Of a stretch of 64,000 nucleotides of DNA, positions 8,003 to 16,503 are shown in pieces. Where the stretch lies: assembly GCF_900107455.1 (NCBI RefSeq), contig NZ_FNQB01000002.1, forward strand, positions 682,001 through 746,000, written 5' to 3'. Origin of the DNA: Asanoa ishikariensis. GTDB taxonomy: Bacteria; Actinomycetota; Actinomycetes; Mycobacteriales; Micromonosporaceae. Position 1 is the stretch's first letter. Every line of letters begins with the position of its first letter. Below the pieces are notes generated by a model. That model worked only from the letters and a program-made list of their open reading frames with translations. It was not told the DNA's origin and made no database searches. Position numbers and translations under genes: made by a program.

Positions 8003-10954
8003 TCAGCCCAGGAAGGCCTGGAACTCGGCGGCGCGGACGAAGTCGTCCTGGATGCTGCCGGCCGCGCAGTCGGTGGTGAACTGCGGGTCCTGGTCCTGCT
8101 CACCGGCGTAGTCGGGCGCGCCGGTGCACTGGTTGGTGACCACCTCGAAGCGCAGGTGAGTGGCCAGGGTGAGCGGGATCCGGAAGCTCTCGAAGATCAG
8201 CTCCGGGGCCCTCGGCCGGGGTGCGACCGACGGGAACGCGTCCTTCGGGCTGATGTAGACGGACCGGAAGTCGGCCGCGTCCGCACAGGTCACCGTGCCG
8301 CGAGCCGTGCAGGCCGAGACCTTGAACTGGCGCAGCGCGCTGAACCTGTTCTGGCCTCCCGCGTCCGGATCGCCGGCGATCGCCGGTCGGAGCATGGCGC
8401 TGACCTGCACCCGGCTGACCAACTGCGGGCCGCCGGCCAGGTCGACCGTGACCTGCTTGCCGGCGACCGGGCTGTTCAGCGACGCCCAGTTGGTGGCCTC
8501 GTCCTCGTCGACCAGCCTGGCCTGGTTGACGCCGTCGCCGGTGGCGGTGGCGCCGGCCGCGGCCGATGCGACGTTCGGAAGCATGATCACCGGCAGTGGC
8601 ACGGTCTGCCCGGCCTTGACGGTGATCGGGCCGACCCGGGCCAGACCCCGGCCGGGCGCCTGCACGACGAACTCGTAGCTGCCCGGCACCAGGCGGACCT
8701 CGCTGCCCAGCGGTGTCGCGGCGTCGGTGTCGGCCACCGGCACCGCGCGGGCCTGGTAGCGGCCCACGAACAGCTTGGCGTTCTCCAGCGCGCCGGTGCC
8801 GCCGCCGAGGGCGATCGGCTTGAAGAGCACCCGGGCCTCGTTCGCCAGTGGCGACTCGAAGCTGGGCACCGGGTTGACGTCGGCCGGACCGGTGCTGGTG
8901 GCACTTTCGCCCAGGCCGCGCTTGGCGAAGGCGTTCCAGAGCAGGTCCTGGTTGGCCCCGCCGAAGCGGATCCGGTCGGCGGCCAGCATGGCATCGCGGG
9001 AGTCGACCATGCTGACCCCGCTGACGGCCATCAACAGGTACGAGTCGAAGACGAGCTGGATCCAGCGCCGGTTGCCGGGGCACGCCGTGACGGCCCGCGT
9101 GCCGTTGGCGCACGCCTTCTGGATCGTCGCGTTGCCGGACCCGTACCGCTTCATCATCGCGGCCCGGATGTCGAAGTTGGTCGCCGTCCACACCTCGCCC
9201 GAGGCGTGTACCTGCAGGCCGACGAAGTCGTAGTCGACCGAGCTGTAGTTGAGCGGGCTCTGGCTCATGTTGTAGTTGCGGATGCCGGCGATCGGGTCCG
9301 AGGTGACGTACTGGCCGATCGTGTAGCCACGGAGGCCCGCGGGCGCGTAGCCGTATTCGTACGCGTATTCCATCGCGAGTTGGTCGGACCAGCTCTCGCT
9401 CATGCCCTGCGGGCTGCTCACGCCCGCGTTCGGGCCGGCGATCATGCGGCCCGTGACGGCGTGGCCGTATTCGTGCGCGATCACGGACATGTCGTAGTCG
9501 CCGTCGACGCACGGTGCGTAGAAGGTGCCCGGGATCGCCTGCCACAGGTACATGTTGGTGATCGGGGCGGTGCCTTCCGGCGGCGTGATCTGGTTGGCGT
9601 TGTCGCGGGCGGCGAAGCCGGGGAACCCGCCGGCGATGCCACCGGCCTGGGCGTTGCCCTGCTCGACGTCGTTGCCCAGCCCGCCCTTGCCGAAGTTGTC
9701 GCCCTGCATGTTCCAGGTTTCCTCGGTGAAGCCAAGGTGGTAGGTCCAGTCGTGCATCCGGTTGTGCATCCCGAACAGGTTGGCCCGGGCGGCGTCGATG
9801 TCGTTGCGCTCCGGCGAGGTGAACACGGCCGGGTCGCAACCCCGCTCGTACCACTGGTTGGTCCAGGGGTAGTTGTAGTCGCGGTCGGCCCGCGGCGTCG
9901 CGGTCTCCGTGCCGACGGTGAACGGGTCGGCGCTGTTCCAGTTGTGCACCGCGATCGCGTTGTTGCCGCGGGTGGTGTTGGTGGACAGGCCGGTGGCCGG
10001 GTCGACGTCCCAGGGCAGCGGCGAGGCCGAGGTGCCGACCGTCTCGTCGCAGCCCTTGGCGCGGGCCCAGCACCAGTCGACGCGGGTGTCGGCGGAGCTG
10101 TAGTCGACCCGCGGCGCGTGCGGGAATACCTGCCACCGCGGGTTGTCGTCGGCCGAGTCGTGGTGGTCGACGAGGTCCTCGCGGACCAGCACCCCGCCGT
10201 CCCGAGCATCCACATAGGTGGAATAGCCGACCGGCTCGGCGCCGTTGGCCACGACCACCACCTGGTACGCCGCGCGGGCGCCCCGGTCGGCGGTGGGCAC
10301 GGCAACCAGGTCGGTGCGCATGACCCGGGCACCGGATGCCGCGGCGTCGGCCAGCGCGATCCGTTCCGCGTCGGCGGCGGACAGCGTCGCCGGCGCCGGC
10401 GCCGCACCGTCGCGGGCCAGGGAGGAACTGACGTGCCAGACGGAGCCCGCCCGGACGCCGACGCTCAGGATGCCGTCGTGGCCGGCCGGCAGGTCGCCGA
10501 ACCGTTGCCGCATGACGACCACGGCGCCCTCGCCCATCGGCCGCACGGTCAGCGGCTCGAGCGCGGCGGCGCCGGACTCGGACAGGCCCAGCAGGTCGCG
10601 GTTCGCGGCTACGTATTCGCGGACCGCTCGCACCGGGTCGGCGGACAGCCCCGTGGCCAGCGCCTTGTCGGTGGGGGAGAGCACCGCGGTGGTGCCGAGG
10701 TTGTTGAAGGTCGCCCGCGCCTGTGCGCGGCTGGCCCGGTCGCGCTGAGCGCTGGTCGGCGCGATCGCGCCGCGGCGGTTGTCCTTGTCGCGGGTGCCGA
10801 CGTGGTCACCCTGCACCACCACGCCGCCGTCAACCGGTCCACGTTGCTGCGGTGCCTGACGCGCGGCACCGCCTGCCGCACCGGACGCGAGGACCAGCAC
10901 CGCTGCGGTCAGCAGCACGGTGGATCCTCGCGAGCCAAGAAGTCGTCTTTGCAC
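8003..10954 (-). CDS. Secreted M36 (fungalysin-type) zinc metallopeptidase
   Basis: A 983-residue exported protease. GTG 10954 follows GAGAGGAGGGG at ideal spacing, and the first 35 residues are a signal peptide (QRRLLGSRG, then a hydrophobic core). A propeptide with FTP-like repeats (around residues 60-260) precedes the M36 catalytic domain. Its zinc site is HEYGH at 494-498, within SVIAHEYGHAVTGRMI, with the glutamate ligand probably in the downstream SESWSD stretch. About 300 C-terminal residues include a PEGA-like segment (PLPVIMLPN) and a beta-rich, probably substrate-binding domain. Family members degrade extracellular proteins. The whole reading frame is intact. Confidence 0.92.
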   Translation of the reverse strand: MQRRLLGSRGSTVLLTAAVLVLASGAAGGAARQAPQQRGPVDGGVVVQGDHVGTRDKDNRRGAIAPTSAQRDRASRAQARATFNNLGTTAVLSPTDKALATGLSADPVRAVREYVAANRDLLGLSESGAAALEPLTVRPMGEGAVVVMRQRFGDLPAGHDGILSVGVRAGSVWHVSSSLARDGAAPAPATLSAADAERIALADAAASGARVMRTDLVAVPTADRGARAAYQVVVVANGAEPVGYSTYVDARDGGVLVREDLVDHHDSADDNPRWQVFPHAPRVDYSSADTRVDWCWARAKGCDETVGTSASPLPWDVDPATGLSTNTTRGNNAIAVHNWNSADPFTVGTETATPRADRDYNYPWTNQWYERGCDPAVFTSPERNDIDAARANLFGMHNRMHDWTYHLGFTEETWNMQGDNFGKGGLGNDVEQGNAQAGGIAGGFPGFAARDNANQITPPEGTAPITNMYLWQAIPGTFYAPCVDGDYDMSVIAHEYGHAVTGRMIAGPNAGVSSPQGMSESWSDQLAMEYAYEYGYAPAGLRGYTIGQYVTSDPIAGIRNYNMSQSPLNYSSVDYDFVGLQVHASGEVWTATNFDIRAAMMKRYGSGNATIQKACANGTRAVTACPGNRRWIQLVFDSYLLMAVSGVSMVDSRDAMLAADRIRFGGANQDLLWNAFAKRGLGESATSTGPADVNPVPSFESPLANEARVLFKPIALGGGTGALENAKLFVGRYQARAVPVADTDAATPLGSEVRLVPGSYEFVVQAPGRGLARVGPITVKAGQTVPLPVIMLPNVASAAAGATATGDGVNQARLVDEDEATNWASLNSPVAGKQVTVDLAGGPQLVSRVQVSAMLRPAIAGDPDAGGQNRFSALRQFKVSACTARGTVTCADAADFRSVYISPKDAFPSVAPRPRAPELIFESFRIPLTLATHLRFEVVTNQCTGAPDYAGEQDQDPQFTTDCAAGSIQDDFVRAAEFQAFLG

Positions 10955-11019
10955 GGCCCCTCCTCTCCGGACGGCCGCGTTGCCGTCGGAGAGGAATTTA
11001 CGTGTGTCACTGACTTCGG

Positions 11020-11040
11020 CACATCCCCTGTATGGATGTG
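11020..11040 (-). terminator. Possible short terminator hairpin
   Basis: CACATCC at 11020-11026 pairs with GGATGTG at 11034-11040 just beyond the stop of the TPR-like gene. The stem is only 7 bp and there is no clear T-run, so this is a weak call. Confidence 0.35.
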
Positions 11041-11046
11041 AGTCGA

Positions 11047-11988
11047 TTAGACCGCGACGGCTTTCGCGCGATGCCGGGCGTACGCCTTTCCGGGACTCGC
11101 CAGGACGGTGTCGTAGGTCCACGGGTACTCGGTGACGCGGTCGCCGAGTGCGGCGAAACAGGCAGCCGCCGCCTGGCGATCACCGGTCATCGAGAACGCG
11201 TACGCGAACAGGTTCATCGCCCAGACCGAGCCCGCCCGCGGCCGGTAGTCGGCGTGGAAGACCGAGCGGGCGGCCGCGGCGTGCAGTTCGTCGCGCACCT
11301 CCGACGTGGTCCAGTAGTCGCCGCGGTCGTCCATGGAACGTTCGACGTGCGCGTCCGGTACGAGTGCGCCGAGCAGGCTGCCGTCCGGAGCGGCCGCGAA
11401 GGAGGCGCGGGCGAAGCCGAACATCTCGTCGTCGCTGCCGAACCACTTCCGGCACAGGTACTGGAGCCGGTGCTGGTGCGCGAAGCAGTGGTGCGGGTGG
11501 CGGTCGACCACGGCCGCGAACCGCTCGGCGGCCTCGTCCGGCTCGACCTGGCGGCCGCGAGCGGAGAGGACCAGGAAGGCGCGCGCGGTGACCTCGCCGG
11601 CGTCGAGCGCGATCGCCTGGTCCAGGTCGTCCTCGGCCAGCCGCAGCCGGCGGAAGAACTCCTGGAACTGCTCCTTGGTGACGTACTTGGCCCGGGCCGC
11701 GGTGCGCGCCTGCCAGGCCCAGCCGATCGCGTACGCGCCGCGCACGGTCAGCGGCAACGGGTCGCCGGCCGCGTCGGCCACCCACGAGCCCAGGGCCGGC
11801 CACAGGTCCGGAAGCTCGCTGATCCGGCTCAGGTGGTGCGCCCGGTCGTCGGCGTCCGGCACGCCGTGCAGCACGGCCTCGGCGGCTGCCCAGTCGTTGC
11901 TGGTCAGCGCGTCGTGCAGGGCCCGCGTGGTCGGGTCGCCCTCGGCCGGGTCGAGCGGCGGGGCAGGTGTTCGGGTGAACGGCCACAT
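11047..11988 (-). CDS. Hypothetical protein, TPR-like helical repeats
   Basis: A 313-residue soluble protein starting at ATG 11988. After a short proline-rich leader (PFTRTPAPPLDP), the sequence is nearly all alpha-helical with repeating Ala/Leu helix pairs (DWAAAEAVLHGV, LRLAEDDLDQAIALDAGEVTARAFLVL, ARASFAAAPDGSLLGAL). This resembles degenerate tetratricopeptide repeats and suggests a protein-binding scaffold. There is no signal peptide or membrane helix. It resembles uncharacterised actinobacterial proteins. It is transcribed towards the protease gene but is not in an operon with it. Confidence 0.7.
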   Translation of the reverse strand: MWPFTRTPAPPLDPAEGDPTTRALHDALTSNDWAAAEAVLHGVPDADDRAHHLSRISELPDLWPALGSWVADAAGDPLPLTVRGAYAIGWAWQARTAARAKYVTKEQFQEFFRRLRLAEDDLDQAIALDAGEVTARAFLVLSARGRQVEPDEAAERFAAVVDRHPHHCFAHQHRLQYLCRKWFGSDDEMFGFARASFAAAPDGSLLGALVPDAHVERSMDDRGDYWTTSEVRDELHAAAARSVFHADYRPRAGSVWAMNLFAYAFSMTGDRQAAAACFAALGDRVTEYPWTYDTVLASPGKAYARHRAKAVAV

Positions 11989-12047
11989 GGCCGCCGATCG
12001 TAAAGGGTGGTGATCTTCGATCGGAAGGGTCTTGCCGAAGGAAGATC

Positions 12048-12060
12048 AACGTCGTACGTT
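12048..12060. promoter_or_regulatory. Short palindrome upstream of M48 pseudogene
   Basis: AACGT-CGT-ACGTT is a 5-bp perfect inverted repeat with a 3-base spacer, 40 bases before the start of the broken M48 gene. It may be an operator in the divergent promoter with the TPR-like gene. The evidence is positional only. Confidence 0.3.
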
Positions 12061-12100
12061 CCCCTGCGCCCGGTCGCGCGGCGGCTGGCAGGAGGAAACA

Positions 12101-13101
12101 ATGATCGCCGCCGTGCGCGCACTCGTCTCGGTCGTCATGCTGGCGGGCTTCTACGTCGTGGCGCTGGTCCAGGTCGACCAGCTCCGCGCGGTGATCGCGC
12201 ACGAGCTCGGCCACTACTCCGGCCTGCACACGCAACTCGCCGGCGGCGCCTACCGGGGCCGGCTCACCATCGCCGAGACGATCGGCGGGCTCTCCACGTA
12301 CAACCCACTGCGTTGGGTCTTCGGGGGTTATGCCCACCTCTATCGGCTGGTCGACAACGTCGTCTCGCGCCGGCAGGAGTTGGAGGCCGACCGCGCCTCC
12401 GCGCGGGTCGCCGGTCGGGCCGCCGCCATTTCCGCGCTGCGCGAGGTGCGCGGCCTGTCCGTCGAGCCGGGCTGGACCGCCCGCTTCGCGCCAGACGACC
12501 TGTTCGGCGGGTTCGGCGCGCTGCTCGACGCCCGGACCGACGCGCTCGCGACGCTGCGTGAGCGCGAGCCCGAGGTGAGCGGCTCGGCGTGGGACACCCA
12601 CCCGCCGATCGGTGCGCGGGTGGCGGCGATGGCGGACGCACCCGAGATCGACCGCGCACCGGACACCCGCAAGGCCCGCGCTGTTGCCGGACCTGCGTGC
12701 CGGCCCGAAAGCGGCTCGCGGACCTGGGCATCGACCCGGCCGCGGCGGCGATCGTGGAGGAGCGGACGGCGCGCGGTGCCCAGTTCATCGCCGCGCTGGC
12801 CAACGTCAAGATTGACGGCGTGGGGCACGACCTGCTGCTGCTGAACAACGGCTTCGTCTTCGTGCCGGACCCGGGCGACGTCGACAAGGGCCGGGAGCGG
12901 CTGCGCACGCTGATCGGTTCCGCGCCGGCCGAGAAGCTGGCGGAACGGCACCTCTTCCTCCCGTACGAGGAGGTCGCGTCGACGAAGATCGAGAAGCGTG
13001 CGCCGATCCGGGCGACGCTCACCCTGCACGACGGGCGCCGGATCACGCTCCGCGAGAAGTGGGACGGCGAGGACCTGGAGCTCACGGACCTCAAGGGCTA
13101 G
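12101..13101 (+). pseudogene. Broken M48-family membrane zinc peptidase
   Basis: A good ribosome site (AGGAGGAAACA) and a typical start (ATGATCGCCGCC) lead into MIAAVRALVSVVMLAGFYVVAL. Then LVQVDQLRAVIAHELGHYSG follows immediately. Intact family members place roughly 90-110 residues, including further membrane helices, between these points, so there is an in-frame internal deletion near 12165. The zinc site HELGH and the downstream glutamate region (RRQELEADRAS) remain. Near 12680-12720 the frame slips twice: the homologous text moves to the third frame (ARPALLPDL) and then to the frame that runs RLADLGIDPAAA to the stop at 13101. No functional protease is expected, unless the slips are assembly errors. 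Confidence 0.75.
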
Positions 13102-13110
13102 GCTTTTGCG

Positions 13111-13131
13111 GATAATCCGTTACGGACCGAA
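13111..13131 (+). promoter_or_regulatory. Promoter and likely MarR operator before marR gene
   Basis: GATAAT at 13111-13116 resembles a -10 box. The overlapping TAATCCGTTACGGACC (13113-13128) contains the dyad CCGT-T-ACGG. A related copy, CTATCCGCTACGGTCC, lies at 13666-13681 before the MFS gene, and each copy ends within six bases of a start codon. This suggests that the MarR protein controls both genes. Confidence 0.55.
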
Positions 13132-13638
13132 ATGGGTATGCTGGACGGCATGACCGCCATGGCACCCCGGCGCGACAGCCCGGACCTGTCGTTCCTGCTC
13201 GACCACACCAGCCACGTGCTGCGTTCGCGGCTTGCCGCGGCGCTGGCCGAGATCGGCCTCACCGCGCGGATGCACTGTGTGCTGGTGCACGCCCTGGAGG
13301 AGGAGCGCACCCAGATTCAGCTCGCCGAGCTCGGTGACATGGACAAGACCACGATGGTGGTGACGGTGGACGCGCTGGAGGAGGCCGGGCTGGCCGAGCG
13401 CCGGCCGTCCAGCACCGACCGGCGGGCCCGGATCATCGCGGTCACGCCCGAGGGCGCCAAGGTGGCCCGGCGCAGCCAGCAGATCGTCGACGGAGTGCAC
13501 GCCGACGCCCTGGGCGCCCTGCCGGCCACCGAGCGCAAGGCCTTCCTGCGCGCCCTGGAGCGCCTGGTCGGCGACCACCTCGCCACCCCCGTGGAGAACC
13601 CCCGTCCGGTCCGCCGGGCCCGGGAGCGCGCCAACTAG
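13132..13638 (+). CDS. MarR-family transcriptional regulator
   Basis: A 168-residue protein with a winged helix of MarR type: the recognition-helix region DKTTMVVTVDALEEAGL around residues 65-81 and the wing RRPSSTDRRARIIAVT around 84-100, flanked by dimerisation helices. Such proteins repress efflux genes and are released by small phenolic or xenobiotic ligands. It lies 48 bases upstream of a co-directional DHA2-type exporter, and both genes share an operator-like motif, so it most likely regulates itself and the pump. The start could be any of three nearby Met codons (13132, 13138, 13150); there is no clear ribosome site. Confidence 0.88.
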   Translation: MGMLDGMTAMAPRRDSPDLSFLLDHTSHVLRSRLAAALAEIGLTARMHCVLVHALEEERTQIQLAELGDMDKTTMVVTVDALEEAGLAERRPSSTDRRARIIAVTPEGAKVARRSQQIVDGVHADALGALPATERKAFLRALERLVGDHLATPVENPRPVRRARERAN

Positions 13639-13665
13639 ATCCTTCAGAGATTGTCTGCAACGAAA

Positions 13666-13681
13666 CTATCCGCTACGGTCC
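13666..13681 (+). promoter_or_regulatory. Second copy of the MarR operator motif, before MFS gene
   Basis: CTATCCGCTACGGTCC matches 12 of 16 positions of the motif at 13113-13128 and ends five bases before the MFS start codon at 13687. Its position would let a bound repressor block initiation of transcription or translation. Confidence 0.5.
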
Positions 13682-13686
13682 TTCGC

Positions 13687-15108
13687 ATGGACCGTACCCG
13701 TTGGACTGCCCTTGGCGTGCTCGCCACCGGCTCGTTGATGACCATCCTCGACGGCAGCATCGTCACCGTCGCGATGCCAGCCATCCAGGCCGACCTCGGC
13801 TTCTCGTCGGCCGAGCTGAGCTGGGTCGTCAACGCCTACCTGATCGCCTTCGGCAGCCTGCTCCTGCTCGCCGGCCGGCTCGGCGACCTGATCGGCCGCA
13901 AGCGGATGTTCCTGACCGGCACCGCGGTGTTCACCGCGGCATCGCTGCTGGCGGGTGCCGCCACCAGCCCGGCGCTGTTGATCGCCGCCCGCTTCCTCCA
14001 GGGAGTGGGCAGCGCGATGGCCATGGCGGTCAGCCTCGGCATCCTGGTCACGCTGTTCACCGTGCCGGCCGATCGGTCGCGCGCGATCGCGGTGTTCAGC
14101 TTCACCGGGGCGGCCGGCGCGGCGATCGGCCAGGTGGTCGGCGGCGTGCTCACCGACGCGCTGAGCTGGCACTGGATCTTCTTCATCAACCTGCCGATCG
14201 GCCTGGCCACCCTGTTCCTGGGCCGCCGCACGCTGCCGGGGGAGCGCGGGCTCGGGCTGGGCTCCGGGGCCGACCTCGCCGGCGCACTGCTGGTCACCGC
14301 CGGCCTGGTGACCGGCATCTACGCGGTCGTCGAGCTCGAGAAGTCGGGTCCGATCCGCACCGCCGGCCTGTTCGCGCTCGCCGTCGCCCTGCTGGCCGGC
14401 TTCGTGGTGCGCCAGACCACGGCCCGCGACCCGCTGGTGCCGGTGCGAGTGCTGCGCACGCCCGGCGTCGCCGTGGCCAACCTGGTGCAGGTGCTGACGC
14501 TCGCCGCCTGCTTCGCGTTCCAGGTGCTGGTGACGCTCTACCTACAGAACGTCCTCGGGTACGACGCGCTGCGCACCGGCCTGGCCATGCTGCCGGCGGC
14601 GGTGGCGATCGGCGCCGTCTCGCTGGGCCTCTCGGCCCGACTCAACGCGCGGTTCGGCGAGCGCCGGATGCTGCTGGTCGGCCTGGCGATGCTGTTCGGC
14701 GTGCTCGCGCTGCTCGTTCGGGTGCCGGTGCACGCCAACTACGCCGTCGACGTGCTGCCGGTGATGCTGCTCGTGGCCGGCTTCGGCCTGGTGCTCCCGG
14801 CCCTGGCGACGCTGGCCATGTCGGGTGCGCGGGCCGACGACGCGGGCCTGGTCTCCGGGTTGTTCAACACGACGCAGCAGATCGGGATGGCGCTGGGTGT
14901 CGCGGTGCTGGCCACCCTGGCAGCGGCCCGCACCGACACGCTGCGGGCCGCCGGCCAGGGTGCGGCCGAGGCGCTGACCGGCGGCTACCGGCTCGCCTTC
15001 GCGGTCGGCGCCGGGCTGGTCGTGGTCGCGTTCGTGACCGCGGCGCTACTGCTCCGGCCCGCGCCGGCTCAGATCGTCACGGAGTCGCCGACGGCGATCC
15101 GCTTGTAG
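13687..15108 (+). CDS. MFS drug exporter, DHA2 (14-helix) family
   Basis: A 473-residue integral membrane protein with about 14 hydrophobic segments. It carries the DHA2 motifs LDGSIVTVAMPAIQADLG in helix 1 (motif D1), the loop GRLGDLIGRKRM (motif A), and FTGAAGAAIGQVVGG near helix 5 (motif C of antiporters). Members expel dyes, antibiotics and other lipophilic cations using the proton gradient. The ATG at 13687 is chosen because the protein family starts just before helix 1; an upstream TTG at 13651 is possible. It is downstream of a marR gene with a shared operator motif. It overlaps the convergent MBL gene by 40 bases. Confidence 0.9.
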   Translation: MDRTRWTALGVLATGSLMTILDGSIVTVAMPAIQADLGFSSAELSWVVNAYLIAFGSLLLLAGRLGDLIGRKRMFLTGTAVFTAASLLAGAATSPALLIAARFLQGVGSAMAMAVSLGILVTLFTVPADRSRAIAVFSFTGAAGAAIGQVVGGVLTDALSWHWIFFINLPIGLATLFLGRRTLPGERGLGLGSGADLAGALLVTAGLVTGIYAVVELEKSGPIRTAGLFALAVALLAGFVVRQTTARDPLVPVRVLRTPGVAVANLVQVLTLAACFAFQVLVTLYLQNVLGYDALRTGLAMLPAAVAIGAVSLGLSARLNARFGERRMLLVGLAMLFGVLALLVRVPVHANYAVDVLPVMLLVAGFGLVLPALATLAMSGARADDAGLVSGLFNTTQQIGMALGVAVLATLAAARTDTLRAAGQGAAEALTGGYRLAFAVGAGLVVVAFVTAALLLRPAPAQIVTESPTAIRL

Positions 15109-15698
15109 GTGGTTTGGCCCTTCTCTTCCAGCCAGCCGTCGAAGTTCGCGTTGCCGACCGCCGAGAGGAGCTCGTCGTGGATCGGGAAGGCCCGGGCCGG
15201 CGCGACCGCGCGGGTGAAGTCCAGCGACTCACCGAGCTTGGCCCACGGCCCGCTGGTCGGCACCAGCAGGGTCTCCACCTGCTCGGTCGGCACGAAGTAC
15301 GAGTCGCCCGGGTGGTAGACGCCATCGACGATGAAGCCCACGTTGGCGCAGCCGGGCAGGCCGTCGTAGATCTCCGCGTGCGCGCCGCCTACGGCGACGA
15401 CCTCGAAGCCCGCCACGGTGAACCGGTCACCCACTGCGACCGGCTGGATCGCGGCCGCCACCCGCTCGTTCTCGGCCGCCGCCCGCAGCGAGGCGTGGCC
15501 GTGAATGCGCAGCTCCCGCGTTTCCAGCAGGGCCGCGATCTGCTCGACCGCGAAGTGGTCGGCGTGCTCGTGGGTGACCAGGATGTCGGTGATGCCCTCG
15601 TAGGCCGCCGGCTCGGTCCAGATGCCCGGATCGACCAGCAACCGCCGGTCGCCGTCCTCGAACCGGACACAGGCGTGCTTGTACTTGGTGAGCAACAT
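15069..15698 (-). CDS. MBL-fold metallo-hydrolase
   Basis: About 209 residues starting at ATG 15698, with an in-frame ATG two codons earlier. It shows the metallo-beta-lactamase signature HEHADHF near residue 45, further metal ligands in VAVGGAHAEIY and VYHPGDSYFVP, and a closing FPIHDELLS histidine. It resembles the UlaG-like or YcfI-like branch with the N-terminal LLTKYKHACVRFEDGDRRLLVDPG. The likely role is a phosphodiesterase or lactone hydrolase; the substrate is not predictable. The gene is convergent with the MFS exporter and overlaps its 3' end. Confidence 0.88.
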   Translation of the reverse strand: MLLTKYKHACVRFEDGDRRLLVDPGIWTEPAAYEGITDILVTHEHADHFAVEQIAALLETRELRIHGHASLRAAAENERVAAAIQPVAVGDRFTVAGFEVVAVGGAHAEIYDGLPGCANVGFIVDGVYHPGDSYFVPTEQVETLLVPTSGPWAKLGESLDFTRAVAPARAFPIHDELLSAVGNANFDGWLEEKGQTTYKRIAVGDSVTI

Positions 15699-15737
15699 GA
15701 TCACACCCTACTTGCGGTGTGGCCGCACAATCTTGGC

Positions 15738-16459
15738 ATGGTGTGGTGGGGTCGGGCCGCCTGTCCGGTGCGGCCGGTCGAAGCGGAGTGGGTCGACGCG
15801 TCGCTCGACTGGCTGCTGGCCGAGTTCGGCGACGAACGGTTGCGGGGCACGGTCGTGCTGCCCAACGACGAGTTCTTTCCCGGTGTCTACCGCGGCACCC
15901 GTGGCGACGTCGAGGCAGTGCTGCGCCGGCTCTGTGTCCACATGGGAATTCCCGGGACCGGGTCGACCTCGAGCACTACGAGAACGACGACGTCTCCGAG
16001 CTGTCGGACCATGTGCCGCTCACCTCGTCGTCGTCGGGCGCCGCCGGGCATCATCGGCTGCGCGCCGGCCGTTCGGTGATCGGGATCCGCGACGACCGGG
16101 CGGCGGCCCCGATGGCCCTGGTGGCGACCATCAGTCACGAGCTCGGCCACGTCCTGCTGATCGGCGACGGGCGGGTCTCCGCGCACCGCGAAGACCACGA
16201 GCCGCTCACCGACCTGCTCACCGTCTTCTTCGGCCTGGGCATCTTCGGTGCCAACGCGGCGTTCGAGTACAGCCGCGACGCCGGCTACGCGCGCACCGCG
16301 CGCCTGGGCTACCTGACCGAGCCGATGTTCGGCTACGCGCTGGCCCGTTACGCCTGGCTGCGCGGAGAGCGGAACCCGGGCTGGGCCGGGCACCTGGACA
16401 CCAACCCCCGCACCTTCCTCAAGCGGGGTCTGCGTTTCCTCGAACGGGTGCGTCTGTAA
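15738..16459 (+). pseudogene. Zinc-peptidase-like protein gene with frameshift
   Basis: Protein-like sequence begins at ATG 15738 (MVWWGRAACPVRPVEAEW) and runs to RRLCVHMGIP at about 15955. It then continues in another frame as RDRVDLEHYENDD and on to the stop at 16459. One missing C in the CCC run near 15951-15955 would restore a single frame of about 240 residues. The second part contains ISHELGHVLLIGDG, an HExxH zinc motif, and DHEPLTDLLTVFFGLGIFGANAAF, with an acidic EPLTD that could supply the third ligand. The protein resembles uncharacterised actinobacterial proteins. It is either a recent pseudogene or carries a sequencing error. Confidence 0.65.
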
Positions 16460-16503
16460 TCCACCTGACGGCGCCGGAGCGCGGCCGGCGCGAGACTGCC
16501 GGG

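Noticed and set aside
7973-11041. A 1022-codon plus-strand open frame over the M36 peptidase.
   Set aside because: The minus strand encodes a complete M36 protease with signal peptide and HEYGH; the plus frame is compositionally a shadow.
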